DNA from: Atrichornis clamosus
Taxonomy: Eukaryota; Chordata; Aves; Passeriformes; Menuridae
DNA: 64,000 nucleotides
Assembly: GCA_013400975.1 (NCBI GenBank)
Contig: WBMZ01003378.1
Coordinates: 143,542-207,541, forward strand
Direction: 5' to 3'
The notes beneath the pieces were generated by a model, which ran no database searches, was not told the origin of the DNA, and was given only the letters and a program-made list of their open reading frames with translations. The translations under genes and the position numbers were made by a program. Of this stretch, positions 14,201-26,400 are shown one piece after another (within the stretch, counting starts at the first letter, position 1; every line of letters starts with the position of its first letter).

Positions 14201-17200
14201 CCTCACTACTTCCAGCAAAATCACTCTCATCAATGAAGCTAAGAACATGCAAGTATTTGCAGAATCAGGACAGTAGACTGAACTGATTTTTTTAATTAAG
14301 TGTATGAACAGTGCAATGAAACCTCAATTAAGATCTCTAGAGGCTACGACCATCCAAGTAATAAAGCCGCAGTGGTGTTGTCACTTGCCATGTGCAGTTG
14401 GCACGTTCGATCCCAGCACACCAGTTAATTTTGATTTACAAGGACACACATGCTCACTCTTGGGAAGGGTCTTGAGCTGCTCTCACACAATGAATGTTGG
14501 TCTGTGCACTCCACAGACTGTGGCAATATCCAAATCAAATTCCAAGTGAACTATCACACACCCTGTCTTCCCCGCATTTTTCCATTCTCTAGAAGTTAAC
14601 AAAGGCCCCTCTCTGGAGTTGGTCTCTGTTGCTCAAGCCTGAAATACAACCAGGCAAAGTTTGTGATAAATTCTAGTCGAACATAACCAATTTTTGCTGA
14701 AGTTACAAACCTCACAGGCAAGCCATAATCTCGCTGGTTTATGAATTTTTGAGTTAACTATGGTCAAGTATCAAAGAAATCTGGATTAAAGCTATCCTGA
14801 AATTCCAGTGCTAAGTATGGTTCAAGTGTTTTAGGCAGAAGGCACAGAACTAAGGCAGAAGCCACACACCCTTTTGATCCAGCAATTCTCACCAAATTGT
14901 AGTTCACACAAAACCCTTTAACTCAAAAATGAACATCTAGAACTCTCTCACTGGGAGCAGTGATCAAGCAAACATCTGAGGACCTGCTTCCACAAAGCCC
15001 CATTAACCAGATTAGAGCAGAAAATAACAGACCCTCGCTGGGTAAATTGCTGCTGACAGTTGGAGCTTTTCCAATGAAAATGTCTTATAAGCAATAGGGA
15101 CATCTCCAGTGAGGAGGATATTGGAAATCCTGCTCTGAAACAGCTGCTATTTCTCATGTTATCACCCCCTTGGGAAGTGATGTCCTTGCACAAAACAGAT
15201 TTTGCAGGAGGCAGGCGTGAGCTGGGGTTGGAGCACTCGGAGCTGCTCCAAGAGCTGCAATCCCACCTCAGACGGGCCCCATTTGGCTTCTCCCTAAAGA
15301 AACCCCTGGCAGCAGGGCTTGGGCACGACCCTGCCCACGGCCTGACAGCAAATTCACTGCAATGACTTTTGAGGAATCTGTACAGGGACGAGTGCACCTC
15401 TTCCATCCCTCCCTGTTGCTTTTGTGCGAGGTGGATAACGGCACCAGTCAGAGCAGCCTTTGGGAAGCAGACAGGATTTTATCCTTCCTCAGAAAGTAAT
15501 CCCTGTGAATGCTGGCATGTTCTTACCTCTGCCATCCTGTTACCAGCTTTCAGAGTGAAGTAGGAAGATTCCTGTGGCTATTTGCATATTTTATATTTTG
15601 TCCTTTCTGTGATGGAGGTAATTTTCCCCTGCCTCCCTGGGTTAGCAAACTGTATATTTAGCTTTTCTTTTTATAGAGGCACAATAGAATGGAAGTCTCG
15701 ATCCTGTTTCCCTCTCACCCACAGCTTAAACACAATTAACTTTTCATTTGATGCATTCTTCCTGTCTGCACTCATAATGCTCCCCCAGGAAATGAGAGCC
15801 AATAAGTGCTACCAGGGAGTAGGAGAGCAGGGTACTGACCAAATATTGTGTAATGCTGTATCATAGGCCTGTGGGAAAAAAGTTAATTAAAGACCACTGA
15901 TATCCTTTGGGAAAATGTTTAATATATTAGCTCTTGCAGCACAGCCATGCAATGCAAACAAACCCCTCCTCTTTGGAAACTGTGAGTATATCACACATTT
16001 GGAAAAAAACCAGCAAAAGCCAATGCTGTTTTTCTTGGTCACTGGGTACAAATATACCTAACAAGATACACAAAGAATACACAAAGAATATTGACTTCAA
16101 CAAACATGATCTCTGCTGTGGCCTATACATCACCTTCCTCAATTGGGAAGCACCTTTGCGTAATTCAGGTGCTGCCATAATTTTTTTAGCAATACTAACA
16201 ATTAATAAACATTTCCACAGAGTTCCTTGTGCTCAGTGAGCACAAAGCAAGGCTCCAAGACAAACCCAGGTTTCCAAATGCTCCCAGAGCAGAAGCCTTC
16301 TAAGTCTGACAGTTGTATCCAAGAAATTAAGTTCAGAGGTTCTCTCTCCCTGCCTATCCCTCCGCAAAAGAATGTACAGCATCGATATCCTGCAAGGTAT
16401 TAATTTGCACAGTTGAAAACTAAATGCTCCAGTAGTCACACATTTTATGCAGTAGAAAAGTGGAAGTTTATTGAATAGCTTTCTCATTAGCATGCATTTG
16501 CAGAGGAACAAACCCACTCTCTAAGGTCATATTAAGCAAGCCTCATGGCTACACTTTGTTTTACTTGTGTTATTAACTCCACTGGAGCAGGTGCCACATT
16601 TGAGCACCTGCAACAGGTTAACAGAATTGTTAGCCCTTGCATTTGAATGCAAATAGGATGTTTGTTTGAAAACAAGTGCATTTTTTCAGCAGCAGGCTCC
16701 AAAGAAAGCCCAACTGCACAAATCTCAATTTCAGCTTCCACTGGCTTTGATGAGGCACAGGGACACTGGTACCCAGTCTGCCTGGATGTCCCACCACCAT
16801 CAGCAGGAAGAGAAATGTCCCAAACTGCTCTGAGCTGATGCATCACACGAGAGGAAGCCCCTAAGCATGCAGGAGGCTGTGTGACTGCCAGCATGTCTGA
16901 GAAAAGTTACTTAGCCCAAACCACACAGCAGGGATAACATGTCTAGAGGGATCCAAGATTCTGCTTGGTGGGACAGAGTCCCTTGCTTCCTGCATCCAAG
17001 GTAGCTACGGGCCCAGTGTGCAGTGAGGTACCTGTCACACAGGTGCCAGCCAGAGGAAAAAGACTACACAACCACAGCTCACAGGGTTTGCATTTCACCC
17101 CACGCTTTCAAATCCAAGGCAGAAACAGTGGTCTGGAAGCTGAACTCCAAAGCTGTGTGTGCAGTCTGAGTGAGGAACAAACACAGATGGAAAATGACTC

Positions 17201-20189
17201 CAGATAAGCAGTTGAAGCACAGGCCCTTTTTTTTAATTTACACTTCCATTTTAAGTTCATACGTAACATGCAGCTTGCTCTTGTTCTCACCTAACGAGGA
17301 CAGTGGCACTGAGTCTTGCCATAAAAACTGAGTTATGTGAGCAGCTTCCCCCCAGCCCTCACCCCCACACTTGCTCTCACCAATGGATCTCTGAACACTT
17401 CATTCTAGAGGGGGAGGAAGGATCACCTGGCCCATGGGGTACTGCCAAAGCTGTCACCTGCCTAAACCATAAGTCAGAGCTGTGTCCTGTAGCTGCCCCT
17501 GCCAGCTCATGGCACTGCCAGCAGCAACAGCCAGGGCAGCTCACAGGAATGTCCTCCCTGATACTTGTTTGCAGACTTTCTTTGTTTAAAAAAAACCTAC
17601 CCACACACGTGTTCTTTTTCTGGTTCTTAAAAAAGCACACATCTGCAATGAGGCCACCCACAAACTGAAATAAGAGTCATTCGTCTAGCAGGGCTTCCTG
17701 GTGGAATACACAAAGACACAGCCTCTGCTCTAAAAATAAGTGTGTATATTCAGTATGCTTTAGTTTTAACTTTCAGCTTTAACTACAAGCTCTTCTCTGA
17801 ATAGTTATTGTATCTATGATTTATCAGGCAACATATTGCTATTTATTTTGTAATTACAAACACCTTTTTCCAACACTCAGATAATTGTTTCCTCAAAAAT
17901 AACCTCACGTGAAAGGAGCAATAAGCACCGAATGATGTTTCATTAAGACCATTAAAGATTTTTTATTAGCAGTTCCATCAGATTTAAGTGGCATCTTTAG
18001 TCTATGCATGTGCATATGTATAATCTGTGTCAGATTTGTCAGCTTTTGATGGATGTTTTCACTCTCACTGCTATTATTACTCTTATACAGTAATAGTGGC
18101 AACAGGGACCTAGTTTATTAAACCTTATGTTGCATCTGCCACAATGCCCTGGGGCTGGAGTGTAGTCATCTATTCCAAGCACTATTCCTTGCAATTACAC
18201 TTGATTGTTAACTGTATATGTTCAGGACCACTTACATTTGAGTGCTGCAGTTCTGAGGTTCTCTTCTGCTGGGCCACGCTCGAGCTCCCAGGCAGTTAAT
18301 GGGATTATACAGCTCATTAGAACAGAAACACAAAGTAAAAATACATTAGTATTGCTAATAGTGGATTAAAACACCAGTGATAGTGGGCAACAGCGTGGTT
18401 TTGAAGTCTCTTGGTCACGGGTTTTAGAAGAAGCACATTAAAAGCGGGAGTTGCTCCTGAGGATAGGATGTGCCAACACCCTGCCAGGGTGGCTGTGGCA
18501 GTGCCAGGGCAGCAGCGCCTTGGGGCTCTCAGGCTGCACCATCCCTCCCACAGCCAGCAGCCCCCTGCACCCTGCAAACCACCAGGTTCCACAGAGAAGC
18601 CTCCTGAGAGCAAGCCTGAGGTTTTCAGTAACACACCACGATCAAAAGCACGTTTGTAGAACACACACACACCGAGGAGCTCAGACTGGAGAGGAGGGAA
18701 AGGATCATGTCAGCCCTTCACCTCCGGTGACAAAGCTCCCAGAGCATCCCAGTGTAGAACGAGTGCAGTGATTCCTTGGCTGCTGCATCACTGTTTGAGC
18801 ACATACACCACACATCCAACCTTTCGGTTGGAGAAAATTACCTGTGACGTCCTTGGGACTCAGGGAGCACAAAACGAGCGCCAAATACAGCACCAGGCAC
18901 GGTGTGACAGCTACACCTCTCGTGAGGGATTCCACGAGAAATAAATCAGTCAAGAGCACCCACTGCTCCACAGAACAGCTGACTTCAAACACCAGAGCAA
19001 AGGAAACAGCCAAGAAAGGAACACAGTCCATCAAGTGCCTGAATGGAACTGGGAGCTGCTCTGCAGCCAGCACAAGGGCCTCACACATCCCCACATCCAG
19101 CAGCTCAGCCTGAAAGGGTGACAATGAAACAGCTTTGTGTCAACACCTTTGGGTGCAAGTCCCATTCATTTGCAGCAAACTTCCTGCGAGCTGAACAGCA
19201 AGAACAGCAAAGAGTGAAACTAAATGTCAATATTTGCTTTCAGCTCAGTGAGAAAGAGCTTCAGCACGAGCCAGGTAAGCCCAGACCTCAGGTACAGCAC
19301 AGAAACAGTGCCAGCCAGAGACAGGGGAACACCACTATCACATTATTTTGTCAGGTTCTGGTTAAGGGTTGATTGATGCAATTTTAACATCAAACATTAA
19401 TCTTGGAAGCTTCAAGATGCAGCCATCATTCATCAGTTAAAAAGTTTTCAAATCCACCACTGTGAGATTAATTAATAGAGAAGCTGTCGAGATGTCTTTG
19501 TGTAATTATTGTTCTGCAACAATTAGGAGGTCTACGCTATTTACTCAAAGACAGAATTGCTAAGCCTATACTAGTAATAAATCAATTTCTCTTTTTAACA
19601 AATTGTTAATCTTGAGTATAGACACTCACATAGACATATTTATTGCCATTTTTCTGAATATACTTAATAAACACAAGTTTTAGTACATTGAACACAAAGT
19701 TTGAGTTATTTCATATTCAGAAAAATAAAAAGTGCACTTTGTAGCAGAATCAGAAGGATCACAGTGGCCTAATATTGAATAATTAAATAATTAAAGTCAT
19801 ACCAGCAGACAAGCAAAGATTGTCTAAAAAATATCGAGAGACTGAACGCATAAATCATGATTACAACCCATATAATCTTTGACCTACACACAAGCTACAA
19901 GGTTCAAAGGTGGCATTGCATTATGTATTTATTGCCTGCCTAAGCCATTATTCACCAGCCTTCATTTTAAGGGGCAGCTACGGTGGGAGTCCCACACAGG
20001 GAAGAATACATCATAAAACCTTCCCTATAAAGGATGGCACAGCTAATTTATCTTGTGTTTCCTCCTCCTCAATTTACGGCGGGGCAGCTCTCCACAAAAT
20101 GAAGATTCACAACGCAAGAACAGAACAAAGTGCAGCCCTTCCCAGGGCAGCCTTTCCCTCCTCCCCAGCCCCTGGGCAAGTGGGAAAAA
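11250..20189. other. Intergenic, no gene supported
   Basis: Alternating moderate-GC and AT-rich stretches. The AT-rich tracts at 13140-13560, 17800-18110 and 19380-19720 look like candidate conserved noncoding elements by texture only. A tandem 11-bp duplication (CACAAAGAATA twice) lies at about 16070-16090. No exon is recognised. Confidence 0.65.
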
Positions 20190-20465
20190 AGGCACCTGTA
20201 CATCCCCGAGGGGCTGCAGCACAGAGCTGCACCCGTGCCGGTGCAGCGGCAGGAGCTGGTGTGCAGGGATCATCCCCGCGGGGCTGGAGCAGCCCTGCGG
20301 CCCCCTGGACACCGGGGCCAGGCTGCCCAGGGCTCCCACCAGCAGCTGCCGGGTGTGTCAGAGCCAGCCCTGTCCCCAAACCGCGCTCCCCTGCACCCCC
20401 ATTCCGACTGCACCCAGCGACCAGGGGCTCCAAGGTGGGCGTCTCCCAGGTAGCCATAGGGAATC
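20190..20465. other. GC-rich islet, no gene recognised
   Basis: About 275 bp with raised G+C and roughly 18 CpGs in AT-rich surroundings. It creates open frames of 100-190 codons on both strands, none with a recognisable family, so these are probably compositional artefacts. Confidence 0.5.
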
Positions 20466-23400
20466 CGTGGGGGGTGCAGTGATTTTGGCAGCCCTCTGAT
20501 GGTTTTGCCAAAAAAGATGGGTCCTCACCACTCCTTTGCAAATAATCAGCTCTTTCCAGTAATACAAAGAAATTGTGTAGCAGATATTTTAATTCAAAAT
20601 GTTCACAAAGAAACTAAAAAATATTGCAGCTTATGTGAGAATGCGAGTTCAGAGTGTTCTGTATTCAGCTCCAACAGAGGAAGCAATTTCTGTAAAACCC
20701 GGTTTTGCTGCCTGGTTTCTGGCACAGTTTTCTAAACAAGCCCTCGGGCTGTTATTTGTAGTATTTACATTTTTTACCAACTTATGACGAGAAAATCCAA
20801 TTGTTCCTAATGACAGTCACACTGTGTCGCTCCCATTCTCATATCAAGGAAAGTGTTTATTATCCATTTGTAGTAATTAAGGCACTGATGTTCTATGGAT
20901 CCATAAAGCCAACGTCATTAAGCAAACAAAGGCACTTTTTTCCACCTCAACTTATTGCTGCAAAAATATTTAAAAATAAAAGCTCAGTCATAACACATAA
21001 TTTGAAGAGCAAACCACTACTGGCTAATCTCAATTCTTAGACATGGAAAAAAATTAAAACAAGTCTGTAAAATAATTACTTTTCCAGCATTTGCTAAAGA
21101 GTAAAAAAAAGTAAAATAATGAGGTAGTCAAAAACAGATTACAATGACTGTCTTTCCATATTTGATCTTTTCTTGTAAAGTGGTTAAGCAAATTCCTTAG
21201 CAAGTTAGAATAAGGCAGAAAATCAGGATGGGAATGAAGTACCTGCAATCGTAATGAAATCCACTACAGCCAGTGAGACCAACAAACCAACGTAGATGTG
21301 TCTGAACTCTCAAGTCAGGACCTTAAACCCCACAAACAGGACCCACATCTCTGCCACAGCACACCTTTCAGCACTTCAGAGGACTACCAGGATTCACCAC
21401 AAGGGCCTCAGAGAGGCCACAGGAAATCCCAAAGTCTGTGAAAGGCACAGGAACACTCACATTAAACTTCGGATTTATTCTATTTCTTCATTCTCTGTGG
21501 CAGCACTGCACAGCACCACAGCACTGCACACAAACACAAATTTCATTTCACTACCTCTCCCTCCAGTGGAGGACCCCAGCCCACCAGCATTCTCTAGAAC
21601 AAACACAGCTCTTCACTTCTGGAAATTCTATCTTGCTCTACATCACATCTTGCTATGTTTCCTCTCTTGGCAGGGCTACAGTTATCCACTGCAGCACATG
21701 TTAAATTAGGACTGGAATACTTCACAAGTATTTCCTTCCCCCAGCCATGCAGTGAAACAAATTCAGCTCCTCTGCAAACCCCTCCTGTAAGTGCACATAC
21801 ATTTCCAAACACAACAGCCACAGTCATTTTTTTTCCCCTCACAGAGCTGTAGAAAGTGGGAGTTCACATCTCCCCATGGCATAAAGTTTAAATGAAGTGT
21901 TTGAAAAAGGTGTCTCGCTGGAGCTGCACAGAGTTTCTGTAAAGGTGATCAAATCGTAGCGAGTTTGGATTTCAGTGCAAGATGTAAAACTTGGACTGCA
22001 TTTTCTGCAGTCTGCAAATCTTCTTGGCAGATTTGAGCTTTAGCTCAAACAGATCTGGACTGATTTATATTTTGTTTGAAATGATGCCCAAAGCTATGAT
22101 TAAGTAAGGTTTCCACCAAACCCCTCAATTCAGCTCAGAGGAGAGGTCTCATTTTTCCTGGAAGATGAGAGTTCACTCTCCAAAAGGAGTCGGATTTGCA
22201 GAGAGCTTCTCCACAGTGTCGAGATGACCAAAAAGAGAGGCTCCAAAGACAATGATGTCTAACACAGCACTCAGCAAAACAGCTTTGCATTTCCCATGAT
22301 TAATATCTCAACTGAAGAGCAGCTCACACTTCATCCATCGGAGCGAAGTACAGTGGGAGAAAAGGGTCAGGGAAGGTAGTTCCACTGCAACATTCCTATT
22401 TTATTTTCCCCTTTGATAACTGAGGGAGCAGTGCACAGAAAGCCAGGTGCTTTTTGGAATAAGGCACTGTAGCAGTGGAGGGAGCGCTGACCTGAGCCAG
22501 AGGGAACTGCTGGGCAGGGCTTTCCCCCTCCCACAGAGGTGGGCTTGGATCTCAGAAATGTCTCCCAAGCCCTCAGTAGTGCCACAGTTAATGCACAGTT
22601 TCCATCTGACTGGAACTGTATGTTTAGGAGTTACTATTTCTTCATTGCACTGCTTCATAACATACTGCCAGAAGTCATAGTTCCTGTTGAATTTTTTTAA
22701 AAATCAGATCTGTTTAGTACTTTAATGTCATAATGCACATTACACAGCAGAAGCTGAATGGCTAATTATCAATTTATATGAAGTTTTACTTCTATGAAAA
22801 AGGTCATTTGCATATATATTAAATACAGTTTGCATTTAAAACTACAGGGAAAGTTATGTATTAATGTTCTGTAGCCAAGTTGAATTTTATATTATCAACA
22901 TATAGGGGGGGAAAAAGAACCAAACTTGAGTTTCTGCAATACCTAAAGTAACAGGTTATTCAATCCTGACTGACAATACAGTTACAAAACACTCTTACTG
23001 TATTTCAGCTTCACATTTTACAGCCCTGAGTTGCATTAAGAGCCTTGGCAGTAGAGTCACTCCTCCAAAAAGTTTGTGTTCCTCTTGCAGCAATATAAAG
23101 ACTGAATATGGAGGGGCTACACACTGGGAAATAAGCATCCAACTAAGTCATTTTCTGGATAGGAAGGTGACTCAGGACTAAGAGCACCTCGAATTGCGTC
23201 TCAGCTTCAGTACTAGAAGAAGCTGCAATTCCAAACAAGAACTTCTGCAGTGCTCAGAATCACAAGATTTGGTGGTCCCTCAAAACCTCATCTCCACAGG
23301 TGAGCAAAGCTTTCAGCACCAAATAGAATTCACGTCAGAATCAATGAGATACACCCAGTACAGAAATGAGTATTTATTCTTAATCGCTGTGTGCTTCCTA

Positions 23401-26400
23401 AAGAACAGTCCAAGGTTCACGTGGAGAAGAGTCAATAGACTTATCATATCCTAGAGATGGAGGTGCATCTTTTCTAGCCTCCAGCAAGCCATTTAGGGAA
23501 AAAATCAGTGTTATTTCCATCTGCTCCATTTCTCAGTGGGGACACTCCCCTTTGGAGAAGCCTTGGAAGTTCACATTCACGTTCAGAGTGTGTTGCCTCA
23601 CAGCCTTTATCCTTATCCCCCAGAGTGGACACCCTGGGCTGGGGCACTGACCTCCTGCTCACAGGAAGGGACATGGGAGCCCCACACGTCACATCCCTTC
23701 TCCCTTTGCAAACGGGCAGCTGATTTCTATTTATTTTTTTAAACTAACCTTCAACATATTTCTCCTGATCAAGTCACATCTTTATAAGCAGGAAAAGAAA
23801 CACTCTTATGCTTAAACCAGAGTTAAAAATCACACCTGCTTTGCCTCAAATGCTCAGCGTGGCATTGCCAGTAACAGCACGTAGGAACATAACCACTCCA
23901 ATTATTTGCTATAAAGGTGCCACACTATAGCTCCCAGGAGGATGGGAATTGCTGAATGCTACAGTCTCCACCAGGAAGGAAATGCTACTGTGGTGCTTAT
24001 ATAAAAATTCACCAGGTTCCTACTCTCAAGGGAATAGTTTCCTCCTGCGATAATTCTAAACATAAAACACATTGAATTTTAGGACTGATGAAAATAAAAT
24101 CGGTGTGAATAAATTATTATTTATATAAAAATGCACAGTCAGGGCAATGACTACATATGTAAGGCCATAAAATTTAAGTATCTCACTTCGTTGCTTCAGC
24201 ATGCTGGTGGAAGCCATTGTCCATCTGTGGCCACACATTTATCCTCACTGTCTGCAAGGCTCACTGCCTGGGCAGGGCATTTCATTATTTAATGGAAAAT
24301 GAGGCACAACTACTTCAGGAGTAAGCTGTGAGTTGTTGTACGTGCAGTGAGAAGAGCCACTCAGCTCATGGGGACATTGTTTGCTTTCCCCTTGCAATTG
24401 AACACTGCATTTCCCATTCATCACTTGTACTGTTACCAAGAATTCAAAACAAAGGGAACATGCTCCACCAGAAAATGGCTTCAGCTTAGTTTTCAGAGTC
24501 ATTTCTCCTCTTTTTCCTGTTTCAACTGAAAATTCTCCAGAGGTAGAGGCCATGCCAGAGATGATACAGATGTGTTAGGCAATCTACTTTGGAGGCACAA
24601 GGCAGCGCCTTTATAAACGTGCTACTGACACAGGCTGTTGCTTCAACACAACACAAAGACTTCATGTTACTTTTAATAAAGGTTCTGGTGTCTTGGTATT
24701 TTCTAGGAAAACAGTAACAATTTAAAAGCCAGAAACAGAAAAAACTAGTATGGCTTAACTCAGTCTACAACTGAAATACACTATAAACCTTCCTTCAAAT
24801 TGAGAGCCACTACTAGATAAATACACTTCCCACAGAAGTTTCTGGAGGGCTTAAGATCACCGTGACAGTTGCATAGAGAGAGGCAAAACACTTCTGACCA
24901 GTTTTCTTTGCCGGAGCTCGATTCAGAAAAGCATCCCAGCACGTGCTCCTGAGCTTTGCTGAATCAGAGCCCAGCAGTGACACCCCTTTGACCGCTCCCT
25001 TACCCCTGCCCGGAGCCAGCCCCGTGCGGGGACCCCTCCCCTGCCCTCCCAGCGTGGTGGAGGGGACACGTGGCAGGGGTGTCCCTGTGAGCTGCGGGAC
25101 CGCGGCCCTGCACAGGGCGCTCGGCAGCCGCCGCGCTGGGCCCCAACCCTGCGTCTCAAACAGCACCTCCTGAACCGACTCCGCTGCTGCTGAACCAGGG
25201 TGACGGAGCTGCTGCTTCAAAAGCACCGTAACACAACCGCCTTAGAGCCAAGGCCTGTCTGATTCTTCCTCAGTGGCATTTCAGTGCCACCATCCCTGAC
25301 GTGCTGCCCCGCAGCCTGTTGACGGGACCGGTCCTTTTGACAGGCACAAAGAGAAACTGCAGCCGGCTGTGCAGTGACTGAAAGTTCCCGGGATCCTCCA
25401 CTGTGTTATCTACTGCAAGGACATCCTCAAAGAGCTCATCTGGGGGTACGGGCTCACAAGAATTTGTGGTGTGCCACAGTGCTCGGATGCATCAGCTCCA
25501 GTATCTGGATTTTTCATTTTAAAAAAAAAATCCCCTACTGAGACAAACACTGCCAGTGAACTCCAGGCAGCTCATGCACACAGATTCAAACTCTCCCCCA
25601 TCTCTCTCTTTAGTCTGGATGGATTCAGTGTTTGTAGGCCACAGAAGTTCTCAGAGTCGGCTTCCTAAAATGTGAAAAACAAGGCTACTGGAAAACGTGC
25701 TTTACACTCCTCAAAGCAAGACTTAAAAAAATCCTCTGTCCATTCACCTAGTTAACTATCTCATACCACACTTTACAGCCTAGAGGGACAACATCTAAAG
25801 AGACATAAAGAAACCGTAAAGAGGAAATAAAGCAGTGGCCTGTGGGCTAACACTGGCCAGCCGACAGCCGCGCCGCTTGTTTGCAGCCCTGGCCCAGGGG
25901 TTCCTGGCCCAGCCCTCACGGAGCGCCTGACGCCCTCGCGCCCAGGCTGGAGTCTCACTCCCAGCCACTTCCTGAGCACCTGCCCAGGCACGGCCCTCGC
26001 TTCGTGCCACCGTTTCAATGGAACACGAATAACATCATAGTTTGCTGAATGCAAGATTTACTATTAGACATAAAAACGACAGTAAAGTCATACACGTAAA
26101 TTAAGCAAGAAGCCCTGTAATGTAGTCTGTACCAATGCTGTATTTTCTCCCACGTCTCTGTCTCATTCTTCACCTTCGCTGAAGTACAATAAGTTACCAT
26201 TATTGGTAAATATTTATATTCAGTTCTGCAGTGTCAATACACTGACAGTTAATATAAGTCTTCCAAAAACTGTTCCCATCTTCCCGAGACAAGACAAATA
26301 TTTGTCATATATGTCTTCTTGAAGGCTTATGCCTTTTTTGGGAATGAGCTTTAGGATTATCTTTATTCTTGTCTCAGCAACTTTTAGCCAAGGAAACTAG

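Noticed and set aside
14370..14430. tRNA-like B box (GTTCGATCCC)
   Set aside because: No matching A box at the right distance and no acceptor stem pairing.
19910..20482. Plus-strand open frame of 190 codons, the longest in the window
   Set aside because: It runs through a GC-rich islet; its second half is low-complexity Pro/Ala/Gly/Ser, other frames and the opposite strand are also open, and no family is recognised.
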